A stretch of 64,000 nt of DNA from Pyxidicoccus xibeiensis (GCF_024198175.1 NZ_JAJVKV010000001.1:1922001-1986000), one strand, 5' to 3'. Positions 8,781-17,821 are shown, counted from the first letter of the stretch. Notes: generated by a model not told the origin, from the sequence alone. Numbers and translations: made by a program.

Positions 8781-9497
8781 GTGAAGTTCTACCGAGCACG
8801 ACGTGACCCGTCGGCGCCTCACTCTGGCAACCTGAGCGGAATCTACAAATGGTACCTGCCACCGGTGCTCGACTGTCCCGGTTGTGGCCCCGGGGTTTTT
8901 GGAACCGATACGTTCCGGTACCCGTGCGTGGACCTGACCGGGCTCCCGAATCTGCGGGAGTTCGAGGACCCATCTCCCCGGCCACTCGAAGTGTATCTGC
9001 GCTTGCGCGAGCAGGTACTCCCGCAGCTTCCGCCAGGAGCGGTGCTGGGACCGGGAACGGCCCTGGGGCCGATGGTTGGACGCGCCTCGGGAAGCTTCGG
9101 ACCCCTCTTCATGCATGACCCCGGTCATCTCGAGATACGTCGCGAAGCCTTGGCGCAACTGCAGGAAGCGGGCGTCCGGGGGCTGCGAGGCTGCCCCACG
9201 GAACTGCGCTTCCGGGGTAAGAGCCCACCGGAGTTGCTGGAGCCGCAGCTGGAGATTCGCGGCGAGCTCCACCGTGACTGCCTGCCCGCCGATGCGAAGA
9301 CGTGCGAGCGCTGTGGCTCGAAGAACTACAGCCTCCCGGACCCGCCCATCCTCGACGCCGCTACGCTGCCTGGCGAGGTGGACCTGTTCCGTCTCGCCGG
9401 CTGGTCCTCGCTCATCATCGCCACCGAGCGCTTCGTCGACGCCGTGAAGCGCCTGGGACTCGACGGCGTCGTGTTCCGCGAAGTCCAGATGCGCTGA
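8781..9497 (+). CDS. double-CXXCG motif immunity protein (SitI6-like)
   Basis: The 238-residue soluble protein starts at GTG 8781, with GGGGAGAG ending six bases upstream. It has one CXXCG near the N-terminus (DCPGCGPG) and a second near residue 175 (CERCGSKNY), a spacing and composition typical of the myxobacterial double-CXXCG paralogous family now named SitI6 immunity proteins; the two Cys pairs plausibly bind one zinc. Other family-like features are FEDPSPRPLEVY and the C-terminal FRLAGWSSLIIATERFVDAVKRLGLDGVVFREV. It lies 28 bp downstream of the broken SitA6-like toxin and is intact, so the cell could resist a sibling's toxin without making its own. Confidence 0.8.
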   Translation: MKFYRARRDPSAPHSGNLSGIYKWYLPPVLDCPGCGPGVFGTDTFRYPCVDLTGLPNLREFEDPSPRPLEVYLRLREQVLPQLPPGAVLGPGTALGPMVGRASGSFGPLFMHDPGHLEIRREALAQLQEAGVRGLRGCPTELRFRGKSPPELLEPQLEIRGELHRDCLPADAKTCERCGSKNYSLPDPPILDAATLPGEVDLFRLAGWSSLIIATERFVDAVKRLGLDGVVFREVQMR

Positions 9498-9574
9498 CAC
9501 CGCGTGTGCGCCGCGCGCTCGCCACCGTACACCTCCTGGACAGCCCGAGCCCGCTGCGCTCTGTTGCTTCCGCC

Positions 9575-10606
9575 ATGACGCACGCCTTCCTCCGCCTGGC
9601 CCTGCTCGCCGCCGTGCTGGGGACACTCCCGCTCGGATGTCGCCACGCTCCCGAGAACCGGCCCACGCACGACGATGACCGGGACGGCGTCCTCAACGCC
9701 GACGACGCCTGTCCCGACGCTCGCGGCCCCGCCGACACGCGTGGCTGCCCGCCGAAGGACACGGACGGCGACGGCGTGGACGACTCCGCCGACGCGTGCC
9801 CTCGCCGCGCCGGCCCCACACACCGCGCGGGCTGCCCCGCACGCGACGTGGACGACGACAGCGTGGAGGACGCGAGCGATGACTGCCCGCGCGTGGCCGG
9901 CGTGCTGGAGCGCAAGGGCTGCCCCGTGCAGGACCTGGACCGGGACGGCGTGGAGGGCGCGGCCGACAAGTGTCCGGAAGAGGCCGGTCCTGCTGCCCGC
10001 GAGGGCTGCCCCGAGAAGGACGCCGACAGCGATGGCGTCCCGGACGCCGTCGATGCCTGTCCCCAGGAGGAGGGCTTCGCCTCCCTGCGCGGCTGCCCCG
10101 AGCGCGACCGGGACGGAGACTCCGTGGCCGACCACCGCGACAACTGCCCCCGCGAGCGAGGCATCCCCGACAACCAGGGCTGCGCGCCCCAGCCCCGGCA
10201 GCTCGTCATCATCCGCCACGACCGGCTGGAGCTGCTGGACCGCATCGCCTTCGACGTCGGCACCGCCACCCTCCAGAAGCGCTCGCTCCCGCTGCTCGAC
10301 AACGTGGCCCGCGTGCTCCTCGCCCACCCCGAGCTCGACCGCGTCACCGTGGCGAGCCACACCGACAACCGCGGCGACCCGAACGCCAACCGCACCCTCA
10401 CCCAGTCCCGCGCGGACGTCGTGCGCGAGTACCTGCTGGGGCAGGGCGTACCCCCGGAGCGCCTGGAGGCCCGGGGCTTCGGACCCGACCAGCCCATCGA
10501 GTCGAACGAGACCTCCCAGGGCCGCGAGGCCAACCGCCGCGTGGAGTTCCTCCTCCCGCCACCCCCCGGCACCCGGCCCCGGCGCCCGAGGGCCCCGGTC
10601 CGCTGA
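9575..10606 (+). CDS. OmpA-family lipoprotein with thrombospondin type 3 repeats
   Basis: The 343-residue protein has a signal peptide and lipobox (LGTLPLGC). Residues about 30-215 hold about seven calcium-binding type 3 repeats of the D-x-D-x-D-G-x-x-D form (DDDRDGVLNADDACPD, DTDGDGVDDSADACPR, DADSDGVPDAVDACPQ), each separated by a GCP turn. The C-terminal ~110 residues are an OmpA peptidoglycan-binding domain (IAFDVGTATLQKRSLPLLDNVA ... VTVASHTDNRGDPNANRTLTQSRADVVREYLLGQGV ... NRRVEFLL) with the conserved Asp and Arg that contact diaminopimelate. It should tether the outer membrane to the cell wall. ATG 9575 is chosen because it gives the signal peptide. Confidence 0.9.
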   Translation: MTHAFLRLALLAAVLGTLPLGCRHAPENRPTHDDDRDGVLNADDACPDARGPADTRGCPPKDTDGDGVDDSADACPRRAGPTHRAGCPARDVDDDSVEDASDDCPRVAGVLERKGCPVQDLDRDGVEGAADKCPEEAGPAAREGCPEKDADSDGVPDAVDACPQEEGFASLRGCPERDRDGDSVADHRDNCPRERGIPDNQGCAPQPRQLVIIRHDRLELLDRIAFDVGTATLQKRSLPLLDNVARVLLAHPELDRVTVASHTDNRGDPNANRTLTQSRADVVREYLLGQGVPPERLEARGFGPDQPIESNETSQGREANRRVEFLLPPPPGTRPRRPRAPVR

Positions 10607-10675
10607 ACAGCGCTCCGCCTCCGGCGGAGGTGCCCCCCTGCCTCCTCCCCGCACCCTGGAGTACGCTTCCCGTCC

Positions 10676-12136
10676 ATGAGTGCTTCGAGCCCCCTCTTCG
10701 GTGATCTGCTGCTCAAGCTGGGAATCGTCACTCCCAGCCAGGTGCAGGAGGCCCTCGCCCTCCAGGCCCTCACCGGCCAGCGCGTGGGCGAGGCCCTCAT
10801 CTCCCTGGGCTACGTCACGCGGGAGCAGATTCAGGACGCCCTGGGCGAGGCGCTCGGCCTGCACCAGGACAAGAGCCCCCTCCAGCCCGCGCTGGGGGAG
10901 CTGCTCGTGGGGCTGAAGTACGTGACGCTCGCGCAGCTCGAGGAGGCGCTCGCCCGCCAGCGCCGCGACGGCCGCAAGCTGGGCGAAATCCTCGTGGAGC
11001 TGGGCCACTGCACCTACAAGCAGATCTACGAGGGGCTCGGCCTGCAGAACCGCATCGCCGGCCGCCAGGAGGCCCCGCGCCCCTTCATCGACGGCCGCCG
11101 CCGGGTGGTGGTGGTGGACGACAGCCCGCTGGCCTGCGCCTTCGTGCAGGAGGGGCTCGTCGCCCTGGGCTACGAGGTCCTCTGCTACCAGGACCCGTTC
11201 GAGGCCCTGGAGGGCATGAGCCGCCTGCAGCCGGCCATCGTCCTCAGTGATTTGGAGATGCCCGGCCTGGACGGCGTGGAGCTGTGCCGCCGGCTGAAGG
11301 AGGGCCCCAGCCGCGGCGTGCCCGTCATCATCCTTACCGCGAACGACCGCGAGGCCGAGCGTGTGCGCGGCCTGCGCGCCGGCGCGGACGACTACGTCAA
11401 CAAGTCCGCCTCCATGGACGAGCTGGCCGCGCGAATCGAGAGCGTGGTGCGGCGCACCGGCGAGACGGAGCGCATGCGCAAGCTGTTCGCGCGCTACACC
11501 TCCGACGCGGTGGTGGACGAAATCCTCAAGAGCGCGGACGCGGTGGTGCTCACCGGTGAGAAGCGCGAGGTGACGGTGCTGTTCGCCGACATCCGCAACT
11601 TCACCGGCCTGGCGGAGAGCCTGCCGCCAGAGCAGGTCGTCGGGGTGCTCAACTCCGTGCTCAGCCGGCTGTCGGACGCGGTGTTCACCTGCGGCGGCAC
11701 GCTGGACAAGTTCCTCGGCGACGGGCTCATGGCCGTCTTCGGCGCGCCGGTGGCCCGCACGGACGACGCGCTGCGCGCGCTCCAGTGCGCGAAGATGATG
11801 ATGGACGCCATGGCGGACCTGCGCATCGAAGCCGAGGCGGAGTGGGCCGCCAACGGGCGCGAGGGCCGGCCGCTGGTGCTGGAGCTGGGCATCGGCATCA
11901 ACTCGGGCGTGGTCGTGGCCGGCAACATCGGCAGCACCGTGCGCGCCGAGTACACCTGCATCGGCGACGCGGTGAACGTCGCCGCGCGCCTGTGCGCCCT
12001 GGCCGGACCTGGGGAAATCCTGGTGGGCGAGCGCGCCCGCGAGCTGGTGAATGCCAACGAGACGGCCTTCGAGGACCTGCCGCCGGTGCGACTGAAGGGG
12101 AAACAGCAGCCGGTGCCGCTGTATCGCGCGCTATAA
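10676..12136 (+). CDS. MshEN-like/receiver/class III nucleotidyl cyclase
   Basis: The 486-residue protein has three parts. Residues 1-140 contain two copies of a GspE/PilB N-terminal-type module ([16 protein letters not shown]...[18 protein letters not shown] and [16 protein letters not shown]...[16 protein letters not shown]). Residues 143-265 are a receiver ([10 protein letters not shown], phospho-acceptor Asp 192 in [11 protein letters not shown], Lys in DDYVNKSA). Residues 290-486 are a class III cyclase with both metal Asp ([12 protein letters not shown] and [12 protein letters not shown]), the purine-selecting Lys (TLDKF) and Asp (CIGDAVN), and the transition-state Arg (VNVAARL), so adenylyl cyclase activity is predicted. 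MshEN modules are known in other proteins to bind c-di-GMP, so the protein may join phosphorelay, c-di-GMP and cAMP signals; that is inference. Confidence 0.9.
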   Translation: MSASSPLFGDLLLKLGIVTPSQVQEALALQALTGQRVGEALISLGYVTREQIQDALGEALGLHQDKSPLQPALGELLVGLKYVTLAQLEEALARQRRDGRKLGEILVELGHCTYKQIYEGLGLQNRIAGRQEAPRPFIDGRRRVVVVDDSPLACAFVQEGLVALGYEVLCYQDPFEALEGMSRLQPAIVLSDLEMPGLDGVELCRRLKEGPSRGVPVIILTANDREAERVRGLRAGADDYVNKSASMDELAARIESVVRRTGETERMRKLFARYTSDAVVDEILKSADAVVLTGEKREVTVLFADIRNFTGLAESLPPEQVVGVLNSVLSRLSDAVFTCGGTLDKFLGDGLMAVFGAPVARTDDALRALQCAKMMMDAMADLRIEAEAEWAANGREGRPLVLELGIGINSGVVVAGNIGSTVRAEYTCIGDAVNVAARLCALAGPGEILVGERARELVNANETAFEDLPPVRLKGKQQPVPLYRAL

Positions 12137-12144
12137 GGGCGCTC

Positions 12145-12558
12145 ATGAGCACCCCCGCCGATGCCCAACCTCCGCCGTCCCGCCGCTCCCCCATCCTCTG
12201 GGTGGCGCTGGTGTTCGCGCTCGGCCTCCTGGTGGCAATCCTCGTGGGGGCGATGACGCGCTCGAAGGCCATCCACTCGGAGCGCATCCACCAGGACCTG
12301 GCGGTGCTCCAGGACGCGCTGGAGCGCTACCGCGCGGACGGCGGGCAGCTCCCCGAGGAGGCGGACCTGGAGGAGTTGCTGGTGCCGAAGTACCTGTCCT
12401 CGGTGCCGCTGGACCCGTGGGGCCGGCACTACCGCTACACCAGCAACGGCCAGCAGTTCTTCCTGGCGACCTTCGGGAAGAGCGACGACCGCGGCGGCAA
12501 TGGCGAGGAGCAGGACCACACCAACACGGACGGACACCCCCAGCCGCCGGTGCGGTGA
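12145..12558 (+). CDS. type II secretion GspG-like C-terminal domain membrane protein
   Basis: The 137-residue protein starts at ATG 12145, 8 bp after the cyclase stop. It has a disordered Pro-rich start, one membrane helix (about residues 17-40, LWVALVFALGLLVAILVGAM) and a periplasmic domain resembling the C-terminal half of the major pseudopilin GspG: DLAVLQDALERYRADGGQLP, YLSSVPLDPWGRHYRYTSNG, FFLATFGKSDDRGGNGEEQD. The final segment matches the calcium-loop region of GspG. A prepilin peptidase site (G-F-T-L-x-E) is absent, so it is not a classical pseudopilin. Its function is unknown; it may act with the cyclase upstream. Confidence 0.75.
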   Translation: MSTPADAQPPPSRRSPILWVALVFALGLLVAILVGAMTRSKAIHSERIHQDLAVLQDALERYRADGGQLPEEADLEELLVPKYLSSVPLDPWGRHYRYTSNGQQFFLATFGKSDDRGGNGEEQDHTNTDGHPQPPVR

Positions 12559-12705
12559 CTCGCACGCGCCGCGAGCGGGCAGGCGGCTCACGAGTGCCAG
12601 GCCCGTGAGCAGGCCAGCGTGAAGGAGGGGCCCGCCGCCTGGTGGCGCCATGCCCATCTGTTCCCTCACGGGGTGAAGTGCAAACCCCGCTGAAGGAGGG
12701 CGGCC

Positions 12706-14067
12706 ATGGCCATCGTCTGCGCAACGAACCTCTCCCCGGAGTCGCAGGACGCAGCGAACGTGGCGGCGGCGCTGGCGGGGCGGCTGGGTGAGCCCCTGCT
12801 GCTGCTCGGTGTCATGGATGGAGAGGCCCCCCTCGACGAGGGGCCGGATGCCCGCACCGCCTTCCAGAAGCGCCTGGATGCCGAGAGCACGCGGCTGGGC
12901 GGGCCCTCGGGGAGCGCGCGCTCCCGTCTGCTCACGAGCGCCTCGGCGGAGGAGGTGCTGAGCGACGAGGAGTGCCGGCGCGCACGCTGGGTGGTGGTGG
13001 CGGCGCAGGGGTGGCGCACCTCGTCCTGGCGGCGCGCCTCCGTGCCCGAGCGGCTGGCGCGGCACGCCTGCGCCCCGGTGCTGTCCGTGCGCCGCGAGTC
13101 GGCGCTGCTGGACTGGGCCCGGGGCCGCAGGCGGCTCCAGGTCCTGGCGGCGGTGGACCCGTGCTCGTCCACCTCCGAGTCCGCGGTGACGTTCCTGCGC
13201 GAGCTGCGCCGGGTGGGCCCGTGCGACGTGCTGGCCACCTACGTGTGCTCGCCGCTGGAGGAGCGCGAGCGGCTGGGCATCCACACGCCCGTGCACGTGG
13301 AGGTGCTGGATCCGTCCGTGCGCAGCATGGAGGCGCTGGACCCGGCGGTGGAGCGCGTGCTGCACCGGGAGCTGCACGGGCTGGTGGGGACGCTGGAGGG
13401 AGAGGGTGGCGTGGAGGTGGTGCTGGAGCCGGGCTATGGGCGGCCCGCGGACCACCTGCTGCACGTGGCGCACGGGCGCGGCGTGGACCTGGTGGTGGTG
13501 GGCATGCATCCCCGAGGCACGGTGAGCCGGCTGTGGCACGGCTCGGTGTCGGCGGGCGTGCTGCGGCGCGCGGAGCAGGCCGTGGCGTGCGTGCCCTCCA
13601 GCGTGCGGGAGCCGCGCAGGGCCACGCCTCCGCGCAGCGTGCTGGTGCCGGTGGACTTCTCCGAGGCCAGCACGCGCGCCATCTCCCAGGCGCGCACGCT
13701 GGTGGGGCCCGGCGGCCGCGTCCACCTGCTGCACGTGCACCGGCGGCGGGTGGGCGACGTGGGCTTCCAGGACCACTACGGCGTGCTGCCCGAGCCTCCG
13801 CGCGACAAGGTGCAGGTGCTGCAGCGGCTGTGGGGCCTCGTGCCTCGCGACGAGGGCGCGCAGGCGCTGCGCTGGAGCGTGGAGGGCGTCACCGGCGACG
13901 ACGTGACGCAGGCCATCTGCCAGGCCACCGAGCGCGAAGGGGTGGACCTGGTGTGCGTGGCCACCTCGCACGGGCCCTCGCGCGAGCCGGATGCCCTCAA
14001 GGGCGCGGTGGCGCGCGAGCTGGTGGCGCGCTGCCGCCGGCCCGTCATGGTGGTGCCCACCGCGTAG
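12706..14067 (+). CDS. universal stress protein with three Usp-like domains
   Basis: The 453-residue protein starts at ATG 12706 behind a strong Shine-Dalgarno AAGGAGG (12693-12699). Three Usp folds can be followed: residues 1-135 (IVCATNLSPESQDAANVAAALAGRL ... HACAPVLSVRRES), about 140-300 (LQVLAAVDPCSSTSESAVTFLREL ... VDLVVVGMHPRGTVSRLWHGSVS) and about 308-453 (SVLVPVDFSEASTRAISQARTL ... GVDLVCVATSHGPSRE ... CRRPVMVVPTA). Only the middle domain carries a convincing ATP-binding loop of the G-x-x-(x)-G-9x-G-S type; the outer two appear degenerate. Cytoplasmic stress adaptation is the likely role. Three Usp domains in one chain are less common than one or two. Confidence 0.85.
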   Translation: MAIVCATNLSPESQDAANVAAALAGRLGEPLLLLGVMDGEAPLDEGPDARTAFQKRLDAESTRLGGPSGSARSRLLTSASAEEVLSDEECRRARWVVVAAQGWRTSSWRRASVPERLARHACAPVLSVRRESALLDWARGRRRLQVLAAVDPCSSTSESAVTFLRELRRVGPCDVLATYVCSPLEERERLGIHTPVHVEVLDPSVRSMEALDPAVERVLHRELHGLVGTLEGEGGVEVVLEPGYGRPADHLLHVAHGRGVDLVVVGMHPRGTVSRLWHGSVSAGVLRRAEQAVACVPSSVREPRRATPPRSVLVPVDFSEASTRAISQARTLVGPGGRVHLLHVHRRRVGDVGFQDHYGVLPEPPRDKVQVLQRLWGLVPRDEGAQALRWSVEGVTGDDVTQAICQATEREGVDLVCVATSHGPSREPDALKGAVARELVARCRRPVMVVPTA

Positions 14068-14165
14068 AGGGAAGACGGGCGCCATCCAAGGTGGGCGCAC
14101 CTGGGCCCACGTGAAAGGGCTTTCAGGTGGGTCTCCTGCTGATGGCCCGATAGGACAATGGGCCG

Positions 14166-14196
14166 TTGAAAGAGTGACCCGGTAGGGCGGTAGACT
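14166..14196 (+). promoter_or_regulatory. possible sigma-70-type promoter
   Basis: TTGAAA at 14166-14171 and TAGACT at 14191-14196 resemble -35 and -10 boxes with a 19-base spacer, a little long. They lie 40 bases before the GTG of the next gene in a short gap that is less GC-rich than its surroundings. Assigned by eye only. Confidence 0.3.
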
Positions 14197-14235
14197 CCTG
14201 CAGCCACGATTTTCCAGACAGCAGGGGGTCATCCG

Positions 14236-14820
14236 GTGACACCGCGCGGTTATCGTGAAGAGGAACTGGTCAGCAATCGCTCGTCGCTGCTCATCCATGG
14301 CGGCACGGAGGAGGAACGCCGCTCCTGGGCCCAGGAGGCTGCACGCAACTTCGACGTGGAGTTGGTGGAGGTGAAACAGGCGGCGGACCTGCCCACCGCG
14401 CTGAGGCAACCCAACGGCGTGGTGTTCATCGCCGATGTGGCGAAGCTGGGGCGCGAGGCGCAGTTCGTCCTGCTGCGCTGCCTGCAGATGCAGGAGGAGC
14501 GCCCCAAGCTGGTGGTGGGCTTGTCCGGCGCGGCGGATGCGGCGCTGGCGCGCGGCACGCTGCGCGAGGACCTGCACTACCGCCTGCATCAGGCGCAGGT
14601 GGACCTGCAGAAGGACGGGCTGCGGGAGCTGCTGAAGCGGCGCTGGGCGGCGCAGGCCGAGCAGCTCGCGGCCAGGGCCGCCGCCGCGAAGGCCGCCGAA
14701 GAGAAGGCCCGCGCGCTGTTCGACCCGCGCAAGCCCGGCTCGGTGACTCGCATCGCGCCCAAGCGGAAGGCGGTCGCCTCGGCCTCGCGCAAGGCGGCAC
14801 CGAGGAACGCGGTCCGCTGA
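14236..14820 (+). CDS. degenerate sigma-54 activator AAA+-like protein lacking GAFTGA and HTH
   Basis: The 194-residue protein from GTG 14236 follows the order of an NtrC-type AAA+ domain in eroded form. LLIHGGTEEERRSWAQEAAR sits where Walker A would be but lacks GxxGxGKE; NGVVFIADVAKLGREAQ then VLLRCLQ parallels the GGTLFLDE-V-ELP-x-x-Q-x-x-LLR-LQ Walker B region; and LREDLHYRLHQAQVDL parallels FREDLYYRLNVV-I-L. The GAFTGA loop that contacts sigma-54 is missing, and there is no C-terminal HTH; instead a basic Ala/Lys tail follows. It probably cannot remodel sigma-54 polymerase and may be a binding partner or dominant-negative modulator. The resemblance is from memory of the family and should be treated as tentative. 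Confidence 0.6.
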   Translation: MTPRGYREEELVSNRSSLLIHGGTEEERRSWAQEAARNFDVELVEVKQAADLPTALRQPNGVVFIADVAKLGREAQFVLLRCLQMQEERPKLVVGLSGAADAALARGTLREDLHYRLHQAQVDLQKDGLRELLKRRWAAQAEQLAARAAAAKAAEEKARALFDPRKPGSVTRIAPKRKAVASASRKAAPRNAVR

Positions 14821-14955
14821 GGCACTGGAAGCGACGGCGCCGGCCTGCTCCACGGGCGGCGCCGGGACATGGGACGCTCGGGAGGAAGCACGGCGCGCAC
14901 CTCGGGTGGGCCCGGCCGCGAGACTTCCGTCCTCCGCACGTGGCGGCCGCCGGCT

Positions 14956-15801
14956 TCAGTGCCGGTGCTTCTGGCCGCGCTTCACCTTGAGCGGTGGGCG
15001 CTTCCTCGCGGCGCTCCGCTTCGCCGCGGCTTGCGTCGGCAGGCTCTTGCGTCCTGTCTCCCGGCTCGCGGTCTCCACTCCCTCACTGGAGGCTTCACGG
15101 GCCGGAGCCTTCCGGCGGGTCGCCGCTGTCTTCAAGGGCCGGGCGCTCTCGATGGCGCCCCGAGGTGTGACGGCCGCGCGCCGCAGCTCGGCGGCGGAGG
15201 GCGTGGTGCCGCTCAGGGCTCTGGAGGCCGTGGCGCTCACCGCCCGCCCGCTGTGAAGGCCCGAGGTCCGTGTGCCTTCGGCGCTCGTGCCACGTCCGCT
15301 CCGGGCGCCCGCGGCCCCGGCTTCCTGAGGACCTGCGCCACGCACATTCCGGGCGCCCGCGGCCCCGGCTTCGCGGACGCTCGTGCCACGTCCGCTTCGC
15401 GAGCCCGGAGGCCGCGTCTCCCTCGGGCTCGTGGCCCGGGCCGCTGCGCCCGTGGCTCCGGCGCGAGCGCGAGGGGGCCGGGTGCGTGGCTGGTCGCTCG
15501 GTGCCCGGTCCGGGGAAGGAGCGTGCTCACCGGTGACGGCCGCCCCCACACTGGCGGCGGCGGAGGCCACCTGCTCACGCACCGCCGTGAAGAGCGTCTC
15601 GCCGCGCGCGCCCGTCACGGAGTCGCGGGCCTTCGCGACGCGGCGCCCGAGCCCGCGGACACTCTCGAGCTTCGACTGGAGCGCGTCCACGGTGCGGACC
15701 GTCACGACGGCGGTCTCCACCAGCGCCAGCGCGCCCCGGGTGCCGGCCCGGAAGGCCACCCGCTTCATCCTGTCCACCAGTCCATGCCTGGCCGTCGTCA
15801 T
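14956..15801 (-). CDS. basic, Ala/Arg-rich hypothetical protein with internal repeats
   Basis: The 281-residue protein starts at ATG 15801, with a Shine-Dalgarno AGAGGTG four bases upstream. Residues 1-85 look helical (RMKRVAFRAGTRGALALVETAVVTV ... VDALQSKLESVRGLGRRVAKARDSV), somewhat like a phasin or apolipoprotein-type helical bundle. The rest is low-complexity, rich in Ala, Arg, Ser, Thr and Gly, with an imperfect 16-residue repeat (EAGAAGAR-x-x-RG), ending in a Lys/Arg-rich tail (RKRPPLKVKRGQKHRH). The tail could bind nucleic acid, as in histone H1-like bacterial proteins. No known family is recognised, and the gene call rests mainly on the ribosome-binding site and the sensible N-terminus. 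Confidence 0.6.
   Translation of the reverse strand: MTTARHGLVDRMKRVAFRAGTRGALALVETAVVTVRTVDALQSKLESVRGLGRRVAKARDSVTGARGETLFTAVREQVASAAASVGAAVTGEHAPSPDRAPSDQPRTRPPRARAGATGAAARATSPRETRPPGSRSGRGTSVREAGAAGARNVRGAGPQEAGAAGARSGRGTSAEGTRTSGLHSGRAVSATASRALSGTTPSAAELRRAAVTPRGAIESARPLKTAATRRKAPAREASSEGVETASRETGRKSLPTQAAAKRSAARKRPPLKVKRGQKHRH
15283..15396. repeat. 24-bp and 18-bp direct repeats inside the 14956-15801 gene
   Basis: A perfect 24-bp repeat occurs at 15301-15324 and 15349-15372 (48 bases apart, in frame), and an 18-bp repeat at 15283-15300 and 15379-15396. They encode the repeated EAGAAGAR and GRGTS segments of the minus-strand protein. Confidence 0.85.
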
Positions 15802-15961
15802 GTGGCACCTCTCGTACGGGGGAGTGTTCCGCGGATGCCGTCAAAGGTAGTCACCTGGGACCGCGCGTGAAGCGGCGCCGCCCGCCAGCAGGCTCTCCCC
15901 GTCAGCCCGCGCCACGGCGTACCGTCCCAGCCGCAGCCGCACCGCCACCCGAGGAGGACAC

Positions 15962-16483
<522 letters not shown>

Positions 16484-16538
16484 ACCGGGAAAACTGGGCT
16501 ACAGTCGGGGCACAGCCATTCTCTTCCCGGAGCAAGAC

Positions 16539-16997
16539 ATGACGCAGGAGAACGCCAACAAGCCGAAGCGGGGCCTCAAGCGGCCCGTCGAGGTGGTTCG
16601 TGCGGAGCTGCTCAAGGACCCGGAGACCAAGAAGATCGCCGCGGCCGTGAGCATGAAGCTGGAGGACTACGTGGAGCTGGTCCTCAAGTACGCGCAGGAC
16701 AAGGACAAGGAGCCCGAGATTGCCGTCATCTCGGACGAGGAGCTGAAGAAGAACGGCTTCAACCCCCTGTCCGCCGAGGAGGCCGCCAACATCCTCATCA
16801 AGGGCATGAAGGGCGAGCTCCCCGGCTCTCCTCCGGACTTCGAGGCGTCCAAGTTCACCCAGGACAAGTCCGCCGCCGGGAAGCCCTCGCTGACGGCGCC
16901 CCAGGGCCAGGCCCCCACGGGTCCGCAGGACGCCGAGGCCCAGAAGGCCCTGCAGGATCAGCTCAAGCGCGGCGGGAGCGGCGGTAACCGCGCGTAA
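16539..16997 (+). CDS. hypothetical protein
   Basis: The 152-residue soluble protein starts at ATG 16539, with GGAG seven bases upstream. The start MTQENANKPKRGLKRPVEVVRAELLKDPETKKIA is helical and charged; the middle (MKLEDYVELVLKYAQDKDKEPEIAVISDEELKKNGFNPLS) is acidic and folded-looking; the last 50 residues are Pro/Gln/Gly-rich and likely disordered. No family is recognised. It lies 147 bp before a small helical protein of similarly Lys-rich composition, and the two may be co-expressed. Confidence 0.75.
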   Translation: MTQENANKPKRGLKRPVEVVRAELLKDPETKKIAAAVSMKLEDYVELVLKYAQDKDKEPEIAVISDEELKKNGFNPLSAEEAANILIKGMKGELPGSPPDFEASKFTQDKSAAGKPSLTAPQGQAPTGPQDAEAQKALQDQLKRGGSGGNRA

Positions 16998-17143
16998 CGA
17001 GGTACCGAGGGGGGCTGGGCCGGAAGTGAAATTCAGCCGGAAAATCACGAGGAAACAATTCGGCTGGCTCCCCGAGAATCCTTTCGAGCTTCAACTCCGG
17101 CAAAAATCTCCCTCAAACTTCCAAGAATTCCAGGGGTACTACC

Positions 17144-17584
17144 ATGGGCGGCATTGGCAAGATCATCAGCAAGGTCACCGATACGGTTGGCAAGGTCGCG
17201 CAGACGGTCAGCAAGGTCGCTGGCGGCATCGCCAACATCGCTGGCAAGGCGATGGAGTTCCTGAAGAAGCCGGTGAGCGAGGTGGTTGCCCCGATTGCCA
17301 AGTTCGTGGGCGAGAAGGTCGGCAAGCTCCCCTTCCTGGGCAAGTTCCTCGGCCCCATCGCCGAGAACCTGCTGAAGCAGGGCGCGACGTCCCTGCTGGG
17401 CGAGGGTCCCCTGGGCGGCATCGGCTTCCTGTCGAAGCTGGCCCCCAAGCTGGAGGACATCACCAAGATTGCCGAGGCCGTCAAGAAGGGCGCGGACAAG
17501 GTTGGCGCGTTCACCAACAACCCGATTGGCCTCGAGAACTTCCAGAACATCATCGCCCAGAACCACGCCCGCTTCGTGGAGTGA
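17144..17584 (+). CDS. small Gly/Lys/Ala-rich amphipathic helical protein
   Basis: The 146-residue protein starts at ATG 17144 after AGGGG. It is nearly free of Cys, Trp and Tyr and is built from repeated amphipathic helices of the KV-x-x-x-x-x-KV-x-x-x-IA kind (KIISKVTDTVGKVAQTVSKV, GGIANIAGKAMEFLKKP, FVGEKVGKLPFLGKFLGPIA), ending LENFQNIIAQNHARFVE. No signal peptide, no known family. Its 144-base leader (17000-17143) is unusually A-rich for this genome, and its codons are strongly biased to AAG, ATC, GTC and GGC, which suggests high expression. The helix pattern resembles membrane-active or structural proteins; that is inference. Confidence 0.75.
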   Translation: MGGIGKIISKVTDTVGKVAQTVSKVAGGIANIAGKAMEFLKKPVSEVVAPIAKFVGEKVGKLPFLGKFLGPIAENLLKQGATSLLGEGPLGGIGFLSKLAPKLEDITKIAEAVKKGADKVGAFTNNPIGLENFQNIIAQNHARFVE

Positions 17585-17620
17585 GTTCCCGCGCCCCTGG
17601 CGCGACAGTGCAGCAAGCCC

Positions 17621-17657
17621 GAGGGCCGGTCCTCCGCGAAACGCGGGGCCGGCCCTC
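17621..17657 (+). terminator. hairpin terminator after the small helical protein gene
   Basis: Outer arms GAGGGCCGG (17621-17629) and CCGGCCCTC (17649-17657) pair perfectly, and inside them CCGCG-AAA-CGCGG forms a second stem. No U-tract follows, so this is a strong hairpin but not a textbook intrinsic terminator. It lies 37 bases after the stop codon at 17584. Confidence 0.55.
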
Positions 17658-17821
17658 CGGCGTTGCGGGGTGCCTCTGGCGTGCTTCGCCCGTGAGCGCA
17701 GGCGGTGTCACGGGTGCCCCAGGTGGATCACCCGCCCGCCATCGACTCCGCGCGGCCGGGAAGGCAAGGCCGCGAGGCCCCGGAGCCGCGAATGCTGCGG
17801 GCGAATCCGCGGGCTGGAGGT

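Noticed and set aside
11494..14853. A 1119-residue open frame on the minus strand
   Set aside because: It is antisense to the cyclase, stress protein and neighbouring genes, with random-frame composition (His/Arg/Gly/Ala-rich) and no domain.
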